NCBI RefSeq assembly: GCF_039529775.1
Contig: NZ_BAAANL010000007.1
Coordinates: 124,001 to 188,000 of the forward strand
Reading direction: 5' to 3'
Source: Myceligenerans crystallogenes
Lineage (GTDB): Bacteria; Actinomycetota; Actinomycetes; Actinomycetales; Cellulomonadaceae
Length of the DNA: 64,000 nucleotides
Below, piece by piece: positions 34,479 through 44,700 of the stretch. The stretch's first letter is position 1. Every line of letters starts with the position of its first letter. The notes beneath the pieces were generated by a model. It ran no database searches. It was not told the DNA's origin and saw only the letters and a program-made list of their open reading frames with translations. A program made the translations under genes and the position numbers.

Positions 34479-35273
34479 TCAGATCTCGCCGCGCACCCGC
34501 CGGACCAGTTTCTCCTGCTGCGCGGCGGTCAGGCCGCCACCCTCGAGATAGCCGCCGATCGACCCGTACGCCGACCGGACGTACGCCAGGGTCTCCAGGA
34601 TGATGTCGCGGGTCACCGCGATGCGGCGCGCCGGGTGCAGCCAGACCGGCAGGTCGTCGTCGCCGTCGGCCTGCTCCCCCGCCGCCCGGCGGGCCGCCCT
34701 GGCCTCCTCGTGCGCGGCCCGGGCGCGGTCCATCACCGCCGCGTACCCCGCCTCGCGCGGGGCGAGGCGGGTGCTGGTCAGCTCGTAGTCGTCGGCGATC
34801 AGGGCGTCGTCGGCCCCCGCGAGGGACAGCGTGAAGGCGACGACCAGGCCGGTGCGGTCCTTGCCGGCCGCGCAGTGCACGGCCACCGGCCCCTCGGGCG
34901 CGTCGGCGACGGCGCCGACGGCGCGCGCGAACAGCTTCGGGCGCCGCTCCAGCATGCCCTCGTAGAGGTGGGCCCAGGGGCCCTCCTCCGGGTCGTCGGG
35001 CTCCTGGACGGGCAGGTTGACGTAGACGTCCGGCTCGTCGGCGAACGGGTGGGGGTATCGGACCGTCTCGGCCGGGAGCCGGAGGTCGATGATCCGGCCG
35101 AGGCCGTAGGCGCGGGCGGCCTCGACGCCGTCGGGCCGGAGCCAGCTGAACGACTCCGCGCGCACGATCGCGCGTTCCGCCACGACCCCGCCGCCGGACA
35201 ACGGCATGCCGCCGAGGTCACGCGCGTTGAGCAGGCCGGGCCAGTCCAGGTGCAGGGGCGAGTACGTGGGCAT
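34479..35273 (-). CDS. Tyrosine-protein phosphatase
   Basis: A 264-residue cytoplasmic phosphatase of the tyrosine/serine type. The catalytic loop HCAAGKDRTG spans residues 133-142 with nucleophile Cys134 and Arg140. The N-terminus (WPGLLNARDLGGMPL) is the usual conserved start of this actinobacterial family. It likely dephosphorylates protein or lipid substrates. The ATG at 35273 is the natural start. Confidence 0.88.
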   Translation of the reverse strand: MPTYSPLHLDWPGLLNARDLGGMPLSGGGVVAERAIVRAESFSWLRPDGVEAARAYGLGRIIDLRLPAETVRYPHPFADEPDVYVNLPVQEPDDPEEGPWAHLYEGMLERRPKLFARAVGAVADAPEGPVAVHCAAGKDRTGLVVAFTLSLAGADDALIADDYELTSTRLAPREAGYAAVMDRARAAHEEARAARRAAGEQADGDDDLPVWLHPARRIAVTRDIILETLAYVRSAYGSIGGYLEGGGLTAAQQEKLVRRVRGEI

Positions 35274-35373
35274 GGGCCGAGCGTAAACCCCGTTACCACG
35301 ACAACCCGGACACCACGCTTCCTCAAGAAGCGGGTCGCCTGATCGGCCGGCAGCCGGGTTCCCGGGCGCGGGG

Positions 35374-37047
35374 TCACTCGCCCGTGGTCAGTTCCCGGGC
35401 GTTCGGCAGCTGCGTCACCGGCCTCCGGGCGGTGGCCGCCATCGGGCCGTTGGCGATCCGGTCGAAGGCCCATTCCGCGGACATCAGCGCGCCCTCCTGC
35501 CAGCCGGGCAGCACGGACACCTGGTCGCCGATGACGAGGAAGTTGTCCTCGCCCTGGGGATAGATCAGGGTCTCGTACAGCGGCTTGAGCTCGGGCCGCG
35601 ACGGGTCCCAGTCGGCCCAGGCGCCCAGCTGGTGCTTCACCTTGTGCCAGGCGATCGACATGCCCAGCTCGTCGGGGACGACGGCGTTGCCGGCCATCTC
35701 GTCGTGGAGCTTGACCGCGGCGGCGCGGGCCACCCGGAGCCGCTCCTCGTGCGAGCGGTCGCCCGTCGCCTCGGCGGCGGCGTACGAGTTGTACGCGCCG
35801 GTCAGGGTGCCCTTGGCCGAGAAGTAGTCGTTGGACGGGTACCAGATCTGCGAGATCTCGTGGTCGATCCGGCTGATGCCACCGTAGATCTGGTACTTGC
35901 CCGACTCCCAGAAGCGGCTGTTGGCCTGCCATCCGACCTTGCACGCCGGCGCGAACGGCGTCTTCTCGACGGCGGTCATGAAGTCGTGGGTGAAGCCCTC
36001 CAGCGTCACCGTCTCACGCAGCACCGAGACCGGGATGTTGCTCAGGCAGTAGTCGAACCGGGCTCCCCTCGGGCTCCCGCCGGCGGACCAGGTGACGACC
36101 ACGCCGCTGCCGTCCAGCCGGATGCCCGAGACCGGGGAGTCGTAGGAGATCGTGCCGGCGGGCAGCGCGGCGGCCGCACGGCGCCAGATGCTGTCCATCC
36201 CGCCCACCGGCTGGAACGACGTGGTGTGCCAGTGCCAGTCGGAGTCCTGGGAGAAGCCGTGCTTCCAGTACTCGCTCGCCAGCAGGTCCCGCAGCTGCAG
36301 CGGATCGATCGGCTCCTCGGGCTGATGGACGTTGATCGGCTTGGCCAGGCCGGACCGGGTCGATCCGAGGTAGAGGCCGCTGTCCCTGTCGAGCTTGCCG
36401 AACCCGGCCAGGAGGCTGATGAACCGGTCGCGCTGCTCGGGAGTCAGCTCGTCGTCCAGGACCCCCTTCTGCAGCGCCCGGGTGAGGAACTGGGCGATGT
36501 ACCCGCGGGTGTCGTTGGCGATCCGGCGGTTGGGCTTGTTCGCGCCCTGCCAGCCCTTGCCGCTCTGGAAGAGGTTGGCCGTGGTGGTGTGGATGTACGG
36601 CTCCAGCGGAACCGCGAGCCTGCGGCACAGGTCGATCACCCGCTGGTGGTGGTACGGGATCCGGCCGGCGCCGAGATTGAGGTAGAGCCCGCCGTCGAAG
36701 GCGCAGGTCTGGGTCCGCTCCGAGCCGTCGTCCCACACCTCGGTCACCTGGTCACCCGGCCGGGCGGTCATCGTGCGGCCCCCGACGCGGCCGGTGGCCT
36801 CCAGGACGGTCACCGCGTAGCCGGCCGCCACGAACCGGAGCGCTGCCGCCAGGCCGGCCGGGCCGGCACCGAGGATCGCCACGGACTTCCCCGCCGGTCC
36901 CGGGACCGGCTTCGTCGGGCCGTCCGTCACGGCCGTTGCCGGCGCGGCTCCGGTCATGACGTCCAGCAACGTCGCCGAGGCGACGGCCGTTGCCGCCACG
37001 CCGAGGAATCCGCGGCGTGAGGTGCCCTTGTCCCCCTGCTGCACCAT
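35374..37047 (-). CDS. Tat-exported flavin amine oxidase
   Basis: A 557-residue flavoenzyme. The N-terminal SRRGFLG twin-arginine motif and a following hydrophobic stretch mark a Tat signal, cleaved near APATAV. FAD-binding GAGPAG is at residues 60-65, with the RVGGRTMT loop and a C-terminal GALMSAEWAFDRI FAD/substrate segment. Relatives oxidise amino acids or polyamines and make H2O2 outside the cell; the substrate is unknown. GGAGG precedes the ATG. It is divergent from DUF1304 across a 331-bp gap. Confidence 0.85.
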   Translation of the reverse strand: MVQQGDKGTSRRGFLGVAATAVASATLLDVMTGAAPATAVTDGPTKPVPGPAGKSVAILGAGPAGLAAALRFVAAGYAVTVLEATGRVGGRTMTARPGDQVTEVWDDGSERTQTCAFDGGLYLNLGAGRIPYHHQRVIDLCRRLAVPLEPYIHTTTANLFQSGKGWQGANKPNRRIANDTRGYIAQFLTRALQKGVLDDELTPEQRDRFISLLAGFGKLDRDSGLYLGSTRSGLAKPINVHQPEEPIDPLQLRDLLASEYWKHGFSQDSDWHWHTTSFQPVGGMDSIWRRAAAALPAGTISYDSPVSGIRLDGSGVVVTWSAGGSPRGARFDYCLSNIPVSVLRETVTLEGFTHDFMTAVEKTPFAPACKVGWQANSRFWESGKYQIYGGISRIDHEISQIWYPSNDYFSAKGTLTGAYNSYAAAEATGDRSHEERLRVARAAAVKLHDEMAGNAVVPDELGMSIAWHKVKHQLGAWADWDPSRPELKPLYETLIYPQGEDNFLVIGDQVSVLPGWQEGALMSAEWAFDRIANGPMAATARRPVTQLPNARELTTGE

Positions 37048-37378
37048 GCTCTGCCTCCAATAACATCGGATATGCGGAGTAAGTTTGTTAATACCCCTTG
37101 TGTGAGATGACAGCTCCGAGTTCTCATGGTTGAGGGCGGGGCGCCATTTGAGGCCGTCCGGGCGGCGGCGGAGTGCCGGTAGCGGCTGCAGGTCGGTCGA
37201 CTGAGGGGGGCGGTCGGCTCAATGTCGAGCAATCGGCCCCTCGGGCGGCCGACCGCACGGACAAGAAGCCGACCACCCCAGCTGAGCCGCCGGCACGCTC
37301 ACCGCGCGGAGGTAGGGGTCCGGAGCGGATTCTCACCTATATTGATGGCAGCGGGTGCCGCTCCTGGTGAAGGGAACC
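37048..37378. promoter_or_regulatory. Divergent intergenic region
   Basis: 331 bases between the amine oxidase and DUF1304 starts, with an AT-rich stretch near 37055-37100 holding the oxidase ribosome site and probably its promoter. A TATATT near 37336 could be the -10 of the DUF1304 gene. No gene was seen inside. Confidence 0.4.
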
Positions 37379-37768
37379 ATGATGGTCGTTGCTGGGCTCA
37401 TCCTCGCGGGCGTCGCCGCGCTCGTGCACGTCTACATCTTCGTGCTGGAGTCCCTGGTGTGGACGGGCCGCTCCGCTCGGGCTGTCTTCGGCCTCACCGC
37501 GCAGCAGGCCGAGGACACCCGGGAACTCGCGTTCAACCAGGGCTTCTACAACCTCTTCCTGGCGATCGCCGTGTTCCTCGGCATCATCTTCGTCGCGACG
37601 GGCCAACCGCTGATCGGCGCGACGCTCGTGTTCACCGGAGCCGGCTCGATGACCGCAGCCGCGCTCGTCCTGCTCCTGTCCAGCCCCGGCAAGGCCTCCG
37701 CGGCCCTCAAGCAGGGCGTGATCCCCGCCCTGGGCGTCATCGCTCTGGCCATCGGGTTCGCCGCCTGA
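37379..37768 (+). CDS. DUF1304 membrane protein
   Basis: A 129-residue protein with four hydrophobic helices, matching DUF1304: VAALVHVYIFVLESLVW, then NQGFYNLFLAIAVFLG and GAGSMTAAALVLLLSSP. Function unknown. The start is chosen at ATG 37379 after GAAGGGA; a second ATG follows directly. A strong terminator lies just downstream. Confidence 0.85.
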   Translation: MMVVAGLILAGVAALVHVYIFVLESLVWTGRSARAVFGLTAQQAEDTRELAFNQGFYNLFLAIAVFLGIIFVATGQPLIGATLVFTGAGSMTAAALVLLLSSPGKASAALKQGVIPALGVIALAIGFAA

Positions 37769-37777
37769 ACCAGGAAC

Positions 37778-37829
37778 GACGAAGGCGGGGCCGGTGCGGC
37801 ATGTGCCGCGTCGACCCCGCCTCTTCGTC
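37778..37829. terminator. Terminator between DUF1304 and tRNA-Val
   Basis: GACGAAGGCGGGG pairs with CCCCGCC and TTCGTC at 37815-37829 with a 2-nt bulge. Genes converge here, so it may serve both strands. Confidence 0.75.
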
Positions 37830-37832
37830 TGG

Positions 37833-37906
37833 TGGGCGATACAGGACTCGAACCTGTGACCTCTTCGGTGTGAACGAAGCGCGCTAACCAACTGCGCCAA
37901 TCGCCC
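37833..37906 (-). tRNA. tRNA-Val (anticodon CAC)
   Basis: 74 nt on the minus strand. The acceptor arms GGGCGAT/ATCGCCC match, the anticodon stem CTTCG/CGAAG encloses loop TTCACAC (anticodon CAC), and the T-arm has GGTTCGAGTCC. It is identical to the copy at 40552-40625 in the opposite orientation. Confidence 0.95.
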
Positions 37907-38030
37907 GGGCTGGTGCGGAGAAATCCTAGCACCCCGCCCGCCTCCGCAGACGCAGGAGCTGCGACGCCACGCAGGCCGGCCCCGGCCCCGCCGCCCCAGA
38001 TCCGCGCCGCGGGCGCCGTCGTACCGCCCC

Positions 38031-38885
38031 CTAGGGGTCCATCCGCTCGCGCCGCGTCTTCTCGAAGACCTCGCGCGCCGCGCGCGACAGCTCGCCCGTC
38101 AGCAGGTCGACGCCGTCGAGCCAGGCGGTCGGCTGCACGTTCCGCACCGAGCCGGTCAGCAGCATGTGGGCGCGGCCCGCGACGACGTCGTCGAGCAGGC
38201 CGAACATCAGCTCGCCCGGCTCCGCCTCGCGCACCGGCAGTCCGGCCTCGGCACCCCATTCGAGCAGCAGCTCGCGCGTGATCCCCGCGAGGCACCCCAC
38301 CGACAGCGCGGGCGTCACCAGCTCGCCGTCGCGCTCCAGGAACACGTTCGACCCGGTGCCCTCGCACAGCTCGCCGCGCGTGTTCGCGAGCACGGCCTCG
38401 TCGCCGCCCTTCGCGACGGCGTCGGCGAGCGCGACGACGTTCTCCGCGTACGACGTCGTCTTCAGCCCAGCGACCGCCGAGCGCTCGTTGCGGACCCACG
38501 GCGAACGCACCGCCCGCCCGGTGGGTTTGATCGTGGCGGGCCCGGCGGCGACGACCACGGTCTGCGGGCCGTCCAAGCGCCCGGACGCGAGCGGCCCGAC
38601 CCCGTCGGTCACCGTGATCCGCAGCCTGCCGGCGTCGGGCCCGGCCGCGAGCACCGCGGCGACGCCGTCGCGGACCTGCTGCTCGTCGGGGGCCGCGAGG
38701 CCCAGGCCCGCGGCGGATCGCGCCAGCCGCGCCAGGTGCCGGGTCAGGGCGAACGCCTCGCCGTCGAACACGGCGCAGGTCTCGAACACGCCGTCGCCGA
38801 CGGTGATGCCGTGGTCGACCGCGCTGATGGTGCGCTCGTCGGGATTCACGAGCCGTCCGTCCGTCCAGATCACCGTTTGAGTCAT
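38031..38885 (-). CDS. pabC: Aminodeoxychorismate lyase-like class IV aminotransferase
   Basis: A 284-residue PLP enzyme. The catalytic Lys142 is in GLKTTSYAENV and the PLP-contacting Glu174 in ELCEGTGSNVFL. It lies 4 nt after a chorismate-binding enzyme gene on the same strand, which argues for the folate step (4-amino-4-deoxychorismate to p-aminobenzoate). The fold also serves branched-chain and D-amino acid aminotransferases, so the symbol rests on context. pabA is not in the window. Confidence 0.8.
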   Translation of the reverse strand: MTQTVIWTDGRLVNPDERTISAVDHGITVGDGVFETCAVFDGEAFALTRHLARLARSAAGLGLAAPDEQQVRDGVAAVLAAGPDAGRLRITVTDGVGPLASGRLDGPQTVVVAAGPATIKPTGRAVRSPWVRNERSAVAGLKTTSYAENVVALADAVAKGGDEAVLANTRGELCEGTGSNVFLERDGELVTPALSVGCLAGITRELLLEWGAEAGLPVREAEPGELMFGLLDDVVAGRAHMLLTGSVRNVQPTAWLDGVDLLTGELSRAAREVFEKTRRERMDP

Positions 38886-38889
38886 GAGC

Positions 38890-40131
38890 TCATCCTGCCC
38901 TGCCCGACGACGCCAGCCCCACCAGCCGCTCCGCCTTGAGCTCGGTCTCCCGCCACTCGGCGGCCGGGTCGCTGCCCCACGTGATGCCCGCGCCCGTCCC
39001 GAACCGCAGCACGCCGTGGTCGTCCGCCCCGCGCTCCCACCAGAACGTGCGGATCCCCACGGCGAGCGAGGCCGTCCCGGCGTCGCCGTCGACCCAGCCG
39101 ATCGCGCCGCAGTACGGCCCGCGCGGGACCGGTTCGAGCTCGCCGATGATCCGCAGCGCCGACGATTTCGGTGCCCCGGAGACGGAGCCCGGCGGGAAGG
39201 TCGCGGAGAGCAGGTGCCTCCAGGTGTCGGGCGCGGCGGCGACGTCGTCGGACAGCACGCCCCGCACGCGCGACACGAGATGCACGAGGCCCGGGTGGTG
39301 CTCGACTGCGAGCAACTCGCTGACCTCGACCGTTCCCGGCAGGCAAACGTGCTGCAAGTCGTTGCGGACGAGGTCCGTGATCATGACGTTCTCGGCGCGG
39401 TCCTTGTCGGTGAGGCCCTCCGGGGTGCGGGCCGTGCCCTTGATCGGGCCGGACGTGACGACCGCGTTCCGGCCCTCCGGGCCCGGTGCGACGGAGAGGA
39501 ACAGCTCGGGCGAGGCGCTGACCACCCAGACCGGGTCGAGCTCGCGCCCGCCGGCGCCGCGCGTTCCCGCGGGGACGTGGATCGCGGCGGCGTGCGGCGC
39601 GGGGTTGCCCGCCGCGAGCCGTGCGGCAAGCGCGCGGGCGTCGGGCTCACCGGGGCCGGCGACGCCGCGCCGGGCGGGCAGCGGGGCCGACAGGACCCGG
39701 CAGAGATTGGCCTGGTAGACGTCGCCCTCGCGCACATGCTCGCGGATCCGCCGCACCGCGGCCTCGTAGGCGGCGCGGTCCAGGGAACTGGTCCAGCTCC
39801 GGCGGTCCGGGCCGGTCCAGGGATCGGGGGCGCGCGATCCGACGCCGCTGCGCGGCTCGCGGACACTCGGCAGAGCAGGTGTGCCCGACGACGCGGGGTG
39901 GTCGACGACGTCGTCCTCCCCCAGCGTGGCGGGGGCGGGCAGGACCGTGGCGAACTGCCACGCGCGGGCACGGCCCTCGAAGTCGGCGACGACGAACCAC
40001 GTGCCCGTGACCAGCGCCTCCGGCTCGGCGTCGAGGTCCACGCAGCGGACCGGATCGGTCGCGACACGCCCGGCGAACGAAGCCCAGGGGGTGGTTCCCG
40101 TCACGTCGGGAATCGCCGGGATCGGCGTCAT
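38890..40131 (-). CDS. pabB: p-Aminobenzoate synthase component I
   Basis: A 413-residue chorismate-binding enzyme. Signatures: FPPGSVSGAPK, KDRAENVMITDLVRNDL, IGWVDGDAGTASLAVGIRT and GAGITWGSDPAAEW. With glutamine amidotransferase PabA it makes 4-amino-4-deoxychorismate for folate. The ATG at 40131 is chosen over longer frames that add a basic leader. Together with pabC 4 nt downstream it forms a two-gene operon. Confidence 0.88.
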   Translation of the reverse strand: MTPIPAIPDVTGTTPWASFAGRVATDPVRCVDLDAEPEALVTGTWFVVADFEGRARAWQFATVLPAPATLGEDDVVDHPASSGTPALPSVREPRSGVGSRAPDPWTGPDRRSWTSSLDRAAYEAAVRRIREHVREGDVYQANLCRVLSAPLPARRGVAGPGEPDARALAARLAAGNPAPHAAAIHVPAGTRGAGGRELDPVWVVSASPELFLSVAPGPEGRNAVVTSGPIKGTARTPEGLTDKDRAENVMITDLVRNDLQHVCLPGTVEVSELLAVEHHPGLVHLVSRVRGVLSDDVAAAPDTWRHLLSATFPPGSVSGAPKSSALRIIGELEPVPRGPYCGAIGWVDGDAGTASLAVGIRTFWWERGADDHGVLRFGTGAGITWGSDPAAEWRETELKAERLVGLASSGRAG

Positions 40132-40270
40132 GGTGCGGGTTCTCGCCGGTCGGCGCAGGCTGGTGGACACGATGTCCACGCTAACGCCACGGAATCGATT
40201 GGACGGCCACGCCGATGTTCGATTAATGTTCAGACCACGCCGGAACACGGGGCAACCCACATCCGGCTGT

Positions 40271-40343
40271 GCGGACGTAGCTCAGTTGGTAGAGCATCAC
40301 CTTGCCATGGTGAGGGTCGCGAGTTCGAATCTCGTCGTCCGCT
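40271..40343 (+). tRNA. tRNA-Gly (anticodon GCC)
   Basis: 73 nt with acceptor GCGGACG/CGTCCGC and anticodon loop TTGCCAT (anticodon GCC). First tRNA of cluster 1; a nearly identical copy starts cluster 2 at 48482. Confidence 0.95.
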
Positions 40344-40382
40344 CGGAGGCCCGCTCCCGTGCTCGTACAGGAGCATCCTCGC

Positions 40383-40453
40383 GGTGGGTTGGCCGAGAGG
40401 CGAGGCAGCGGCCTGCAAAGCCGTATACACGGGTTCGAATCCCGTACCCACCT
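40383..40453 (+). tRNA. tRNA-Cys (anticodon GCA)
   Basis: 71 nt with acceptor GGTGGGT/ACCCACC and anticodon loop CTGCAAA (anticodon GCA). It differs from the cluster 2 copy only in the D-loop. Confidence 0.95.
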
Positions 40454-40464
40454 CGCACGATCTC

Positions 40465-40536
40465 GAGCGATTGGCGCAGCGGTAGCGCGCTTCCCTGACA
40501 CGGAAGAGGTCACTGGTTCGATCCCAGTATCGCTCA
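40465..40536 (+). tRNA. tRNA-Val (anticodon GAC)
   Basis: 72 nt with anticodon stem CTTCC/GGAAG around loop CTGACAC (anticodon GAC). Acceptor arms are GAGCGAT/ATCGCTC. The cluster 2 copy has GCGCGAT/ATCGCGC, a paired (compensated) difference. Confidence 0.95.
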
Positions 40537-40551
40537 CCACCACCCCACCAG

Positions 40552-40625
40552 GGGCGATTGGCGCAGTTGGTTAGCGCGCTTCGTTCACACCGAAGAGGTC
40601 ACAGGTTCGAGTCCTGTATCGCCCA
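40552..40625 (+). tRNA. tRNA-Val (anticodon CAC), second copy
   Basis: 74 nt, identical in every base to the minus-strand tRNA at 37833-37906. It ends cluster 1 and has no counterpart in cluster 2. Confidence 0.95.
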
Positions 40626-40632
40626 CCCTCCG

Positions 40633-40676
40633 GAAACCGGCCCCCACCCGCGAGTTCGCGGGTGGGGGCCGGTTTC
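40633..40676 (+). terminator. Terminator after tRNA cluster 1
   Basis: A near-perfect ~20-bp stem (GAAACCGGCCCCCACCCGCG with its complement) followed by TTTC. It lies between tRNA cluster 1 and the convergent GH16 gene. Confidence 0.9.
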
Positions 40677-40725
40677 TTTCCCGGGCCGGGATCCGGTTCC
40701 CGTCAGGGTCGGCCTCGCGGTGGCC

Positions 40726-41583
40726 TCAGCCGGCGGTCCGGCCCACGTAGACGTCCCGCGCGCGGAAGTAGGTCTCCCCGGAGGGGCCCGGCGACCCGGA
40801 GGCGCCCTCCATCTGGAGGTTGATGATGAGGTTCATCGGCTTGCCCACGAAGTTCGACCCCACGTGCCGGGCCTTCCAGACGCCGTCCAGGTAGTAGTGG
40901 ATCTCGACGTCGGTGGCGTTGATCTTGGACATCCAGATCCGGTACTCGTGCCAGCTCCCGGGCGAGGAGACCGAGACGAGGGTGTTGTCCCAGCTTCCGT
41001 CGTAGGTGTTGAACCAGTTGCGACTGTCGCCCTTGAACTCGAGGATGTCGCTCTCCGGCGGCCAGCTGGTGGCGCCGGTGAGCCAGAACGCCGGCCAGGT
41101 CCCCCGGGCCGACGGCGCCTGGAACTCGCCGCGGATCTCGTAGTCCGGGTAGGTGTCGTTGACGACGATCCGGTCCTTGGCGTGGATCGCCGCCGAACGG
41201 TAGTGGATCGGCAGGTGGGGGTCCTTGGAGCTGTAGCCCTCGCCGGATGTGGGCGTCGCCTTGATGTTGAGCTGCCCTGCCGGCGACACCCACAGGTGGG
41301 TGCTGTTCGTCGAGCTGGCGTACATCCGCGCGGTGCCGTTGTGGTCCGAACCCCACGGGTAGAGGTAGTTCCACTCCGACTCCAGCGCCGCCCGGGAGTT
41401 GAAGGAGCTCCCGTCGATCAGGGTCTGCCACGCCGATTTCCGGGACTCGGCGCCGGACGCCGCAGGCGCCGCCGCGGCCCCGGCGAGCAGCGCCGTGGCG
41501 GCGCCCGTGGTCACGGCCTTGAGGAGCCTGCGGCGGCGCGCGGCGCGACGCCGGGGGATGGTGTCGTTCGAGTCGTTCTGCAT
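40726..41583 (-). CDS. Secreted GH16-type glycoside hydrolase
   Basis: A 285-residue exported enzyme. An arginine-rich N-terminus (RRRAARRRRLLK) and a hydrophobic Ala stretch ending near AASGAES form the signal, possibly Tat-dependent. The jelly-roll catalytic motif is PESDILEF with Glu177, Asp179 and Glu182, as in GH16 (ExDxxE). GH16 members hydrolyse beta-1,3 or beta-1,4 glucans and galactans; sequence alone does not decide, but its partner is a GH43-like galactanase candidate. GAAAGGAC precedes the ATG. It lies 123 nt after the GH43-like gene on the same strand. Confidence 0.85.
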   Translation of the reverse strand: MQNDSNDTIPRRRAARRRRLLKAVTTGAATALLAGAAAAPAASGAESRKSAWQTLIDGSSFNSRAALESEWNYLYPWGSDHNGTARMYASSTNSTHLWVSPAGQLNIKATPTSGEGYSSKDPHLPIHYRSAAIHAKDRIVVNDTYPDYEIRGEFQAPSARGTWPAFWLTGATSWPPESDILEFKGDSRNWFNTYDGSWDNTLVSVSSPGSWHEYRIWMSKINATDVEIHYYLDGVWKARHVGSNFVGKPMNLIINLQMEGASGSPGPSGETYFRARDVYVGRTAG

Positions 41584-41706
41584 GATGTCCTTTCGGTGAC
41601 TGTCGTCGTTGACTGTCAGCGCACAACACGTGCGTTCAGTTCTGCGGAGGTGCGATGGGCCTCACCCCCTCGGTTCGGCGGGATCGGGTCGTCCCCCGCC
41701 CTCGGG

Positions 41707-44700
41707 TCAGCGGCAGTCGACGCCGTCGTACGGCGCCCGGGCGGCCTCGCTCTCCGGGCGGTCGAGAATCTCCACGGTGGCGACGCCAGGTTCCGCCGAC
41801 CGGGACCGTGCGCTGAACAGGACCGACTGGCTCCTGCCGGTGCCGAGGCTGACCCTGCGGCTGCCGAACTCGGTGCTCACCAGGAAGGTTGCGGGCCGAG
41901 GCCTCGGGTTCTCGACGGTCACCGTCACGAACGCCCGCCCGCCGGTGCACAAGGCGGCCGCCGTCGCGTACGGCCGCGCGTGCACCTGCACCTCGACAAG
42001 GCCCGCGGCCCAGGTCGCGCTGCTTCCGTTCCGGTCGCCGGCGTTCGAGAGGAACTCGAGCCGCACGTGGCGGTACCTGCCCTCGAGCCCGTCGCTCGTG
42101 AACCCGACGGTGCGGTTGTCCGCACGATCCGCGAGCACGTCCCAGTTCTCGCCGTCCACGCTGCCCGAGACCCGGTAACCCGGGTAGGTCTCGGATCCCT
42201 TGTAGGAGCGCCAGCTGATGTCGACGCGCGCCAGGTCACGGACCTCCTCGAGGTCGACCTGCCAGGTCAGCGGGAGCGCCGTGGGCTTGAAGTAGTGCGA
42301 GTTGTCGTACGGCGCCACGCTGTGGTCGATACCGTCGTTCGCGGCGCGCGCGGGGTTCTCCCGCACCTCGGGGTCGTCGACATAACCGACGGACGCAGGG
42401 TCCGTGTACCCGCTCGACGCGGTGCCACCGGTCGAGGTGACCGGCTTCCCCTCCGAGACCAGATCCAGCCGGGGAACGACCACCTCACCCGTCTCCACGT
42501 CGAGCGACCAGCCATCGGTGTACTCCATGGAGACGGCGTCGGGGTCGTCGCCGATCTCCAGCGGCAGCCACACATACGTCGAGTTCGCGTGGCCCGGGCT
42601 GTCCGGCATGCCGCCGGCGGGGATCCACCGGTCGCCCATGTAGACGTAGCTGTGCCCGCCGTCGCTCCTCGGGATGTCCATGATCCACGTCGGCTGGGAC
42701 TTGAAGCCCGTGTTGTTGCCGAGGGTGATCGTGCGGGACCACCCGTCGGGCGAGGAGAGGTCGGTGGTGTGCGCGTACATCAGCTGGTTCGAGTACCAGC
42801 CCGACTGCCCCGAGGTGAACAGGTAGTACCGCCCGTCCGCCTTGACGACGGCCGGAGCCTCCCGTGTCTCGCCGGTGAAGATGGGGTAGGACCTCTCGTG
42901 GTCGGCCATGAGGTAGTCGCCCGACAGCGGGTAGATGCGCTGGTTGTAGTGGCCCTCCGAGGAGATCAGGTAGGCGTCGGCGGAGTCGGGCTCCTGGTAG
43001 ACCGTGAAGTCGTGGGACTGGTGCCCGTGGGGGACGTTGCCCGCGGCGCGGTACGCGGCCTCGGCCTCCTCGAACGAGGCGTACTGGCCGTTCGCCACCG
43101 TCGCGTCGATCTCGGCACGCTGCTTCTTGTCCCAGACGACGCCCTCACCCGGACGGAAGTCGTCCACGTACTCGTAGAGGCCGTCGATCGTGTCGCTCGT
43201 CGCCACCACGATCCGCGCCGACGAGTAGTTCTCGGCCAGCTCCCAGTGGCCCCAGAGCACGAACTTCCTGGTCTTCTCGTTGTACAGGAGCTTGGGACGC
43301 TCGACCTTCACCTTCCCCTCCGCGAGCCGGGGCGCGTCGTCACCGGTCGCCGAGTCCCCGGTGAGGATCTCGTTCACGAACTCCCAGTTCAGCAGGTCCT
43401 TCGACCGATACAGGTTGACCGACCGGAAACTTGAGGAGTGGTGCTCCTTGTTCTCCCCCACCCAGTAGTACCAGCCGTCGTGCCGGAGGAAGCCGCCGCC
43501 ATGGGCCTGGATGTGCCGGCCGCGGTCGTCGTACCACTGCCGGCCGACGGGCACCGACTCGTAGGGGCGCGGGTCGGGGACGATCGTGAACTCCGACCGC
43601 GACTCGGCGCTCGTCCCGTCCTCGGCCACGGTGACCGCCCGGACCGTCGCGGACTCGAGCAGCGTGAACGGCTTCGTGTACGGCGTGCCGTTGTCCGCGC
43701 TCGGCGTCGTCCCGTCGGTCGTGTAGTAGACGTCGCCGCCCGACGTCGTCGAGGAGAGCGTCACCGTCGCCGAGCCGGCGAACGTGAGCCGGCCCGAGAG
43801 CGGCTCGATCACGGGCGGTGACAGAGCCGAGGTGGACCGCTGCTCGACCGCGACGAGGCTGAGGCTCGCGTTGTAGCCGCCGATCTCCTGCAGCTTCTGC
43901 GCCTCGTAGCTGATCACGGTGGGCCGCTCGACGACGATCTCGTGCGTGACCAGCACCGGAGGGTGCACCCCATCGCTCGACCGGGACACCGCGACCGTCT
44001 TCGAGTCGATCTTCTCGCCGTCCTGGTTGATCCAGCTCCCGTGCGTCTGGGTGCGCCGTGGCACGTGGACCACCGTCACCCGATAGGTGCCGGTGTCCAG
44101 CGGCAGGCGATAGACGATGCCCTCGTCGGCGTCGTTGTCGTCCGCGACGAAGGACGTCGCCCAGTCCTCGCCGGTACCCGCCGTCGTCGACACCCGGCGC
44201 ACGTCGGTCTCGTTCCGCTGGACGTAACCCCACTGGTCGGCCGCCGTGCTCTGCCGGTCCGGCACGGCGTTGACGAGGGACTCGCCGCGCAGGGCGCGTG
44301 CCGCGTCGAACACGTCCGATGTCGTGGACGCCCGGCCGGCGTCGATCAGGTACACCAGGTTCGCGGGCAGCACCCACACGTCGGCGTACACGGCAAGTGA
44401 GCCGTCCGCACCGGTCGCGGTACCGCGGACCTCGACCTTGGTGAACTGCTCCGTGAACTGGCCCGCTGTCACCGCCTCCCAGTCCACCGGCACCTGGTGA
44501 TCGGAGCCGTCGTCGCCGCGCACGGCCACCCGGTCCGGGAGCGAGGGCACGGTCCCGATGTTCGTGCCGATGACCGGCACCTCACCCTGCTCGGCGTACG
44601 AGGCCTGAGCTGTCTGGCCCGCGGTGGCGCCCGGCAGCGCCTGTGCCGCACCGGTCGCGAGCGGGAGCCCCGCGGTCGCCAGAACAATGGTCAGGAGTGC

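Noticed and set aside
27676..34551. Long + strand frames opposite the pdxS to thrS genes and the phosphatase
   Set aside because: Antisense to genes with recognisable motifs; low-complexity products.
40558..43434. A 958-codon + strand frame beginning in tRNA cluster 1
   Set aside because: It starts inside tRNA-Val and runs antisense to GH16 and the GH43-like gene, which have signals and catalytic motifs.
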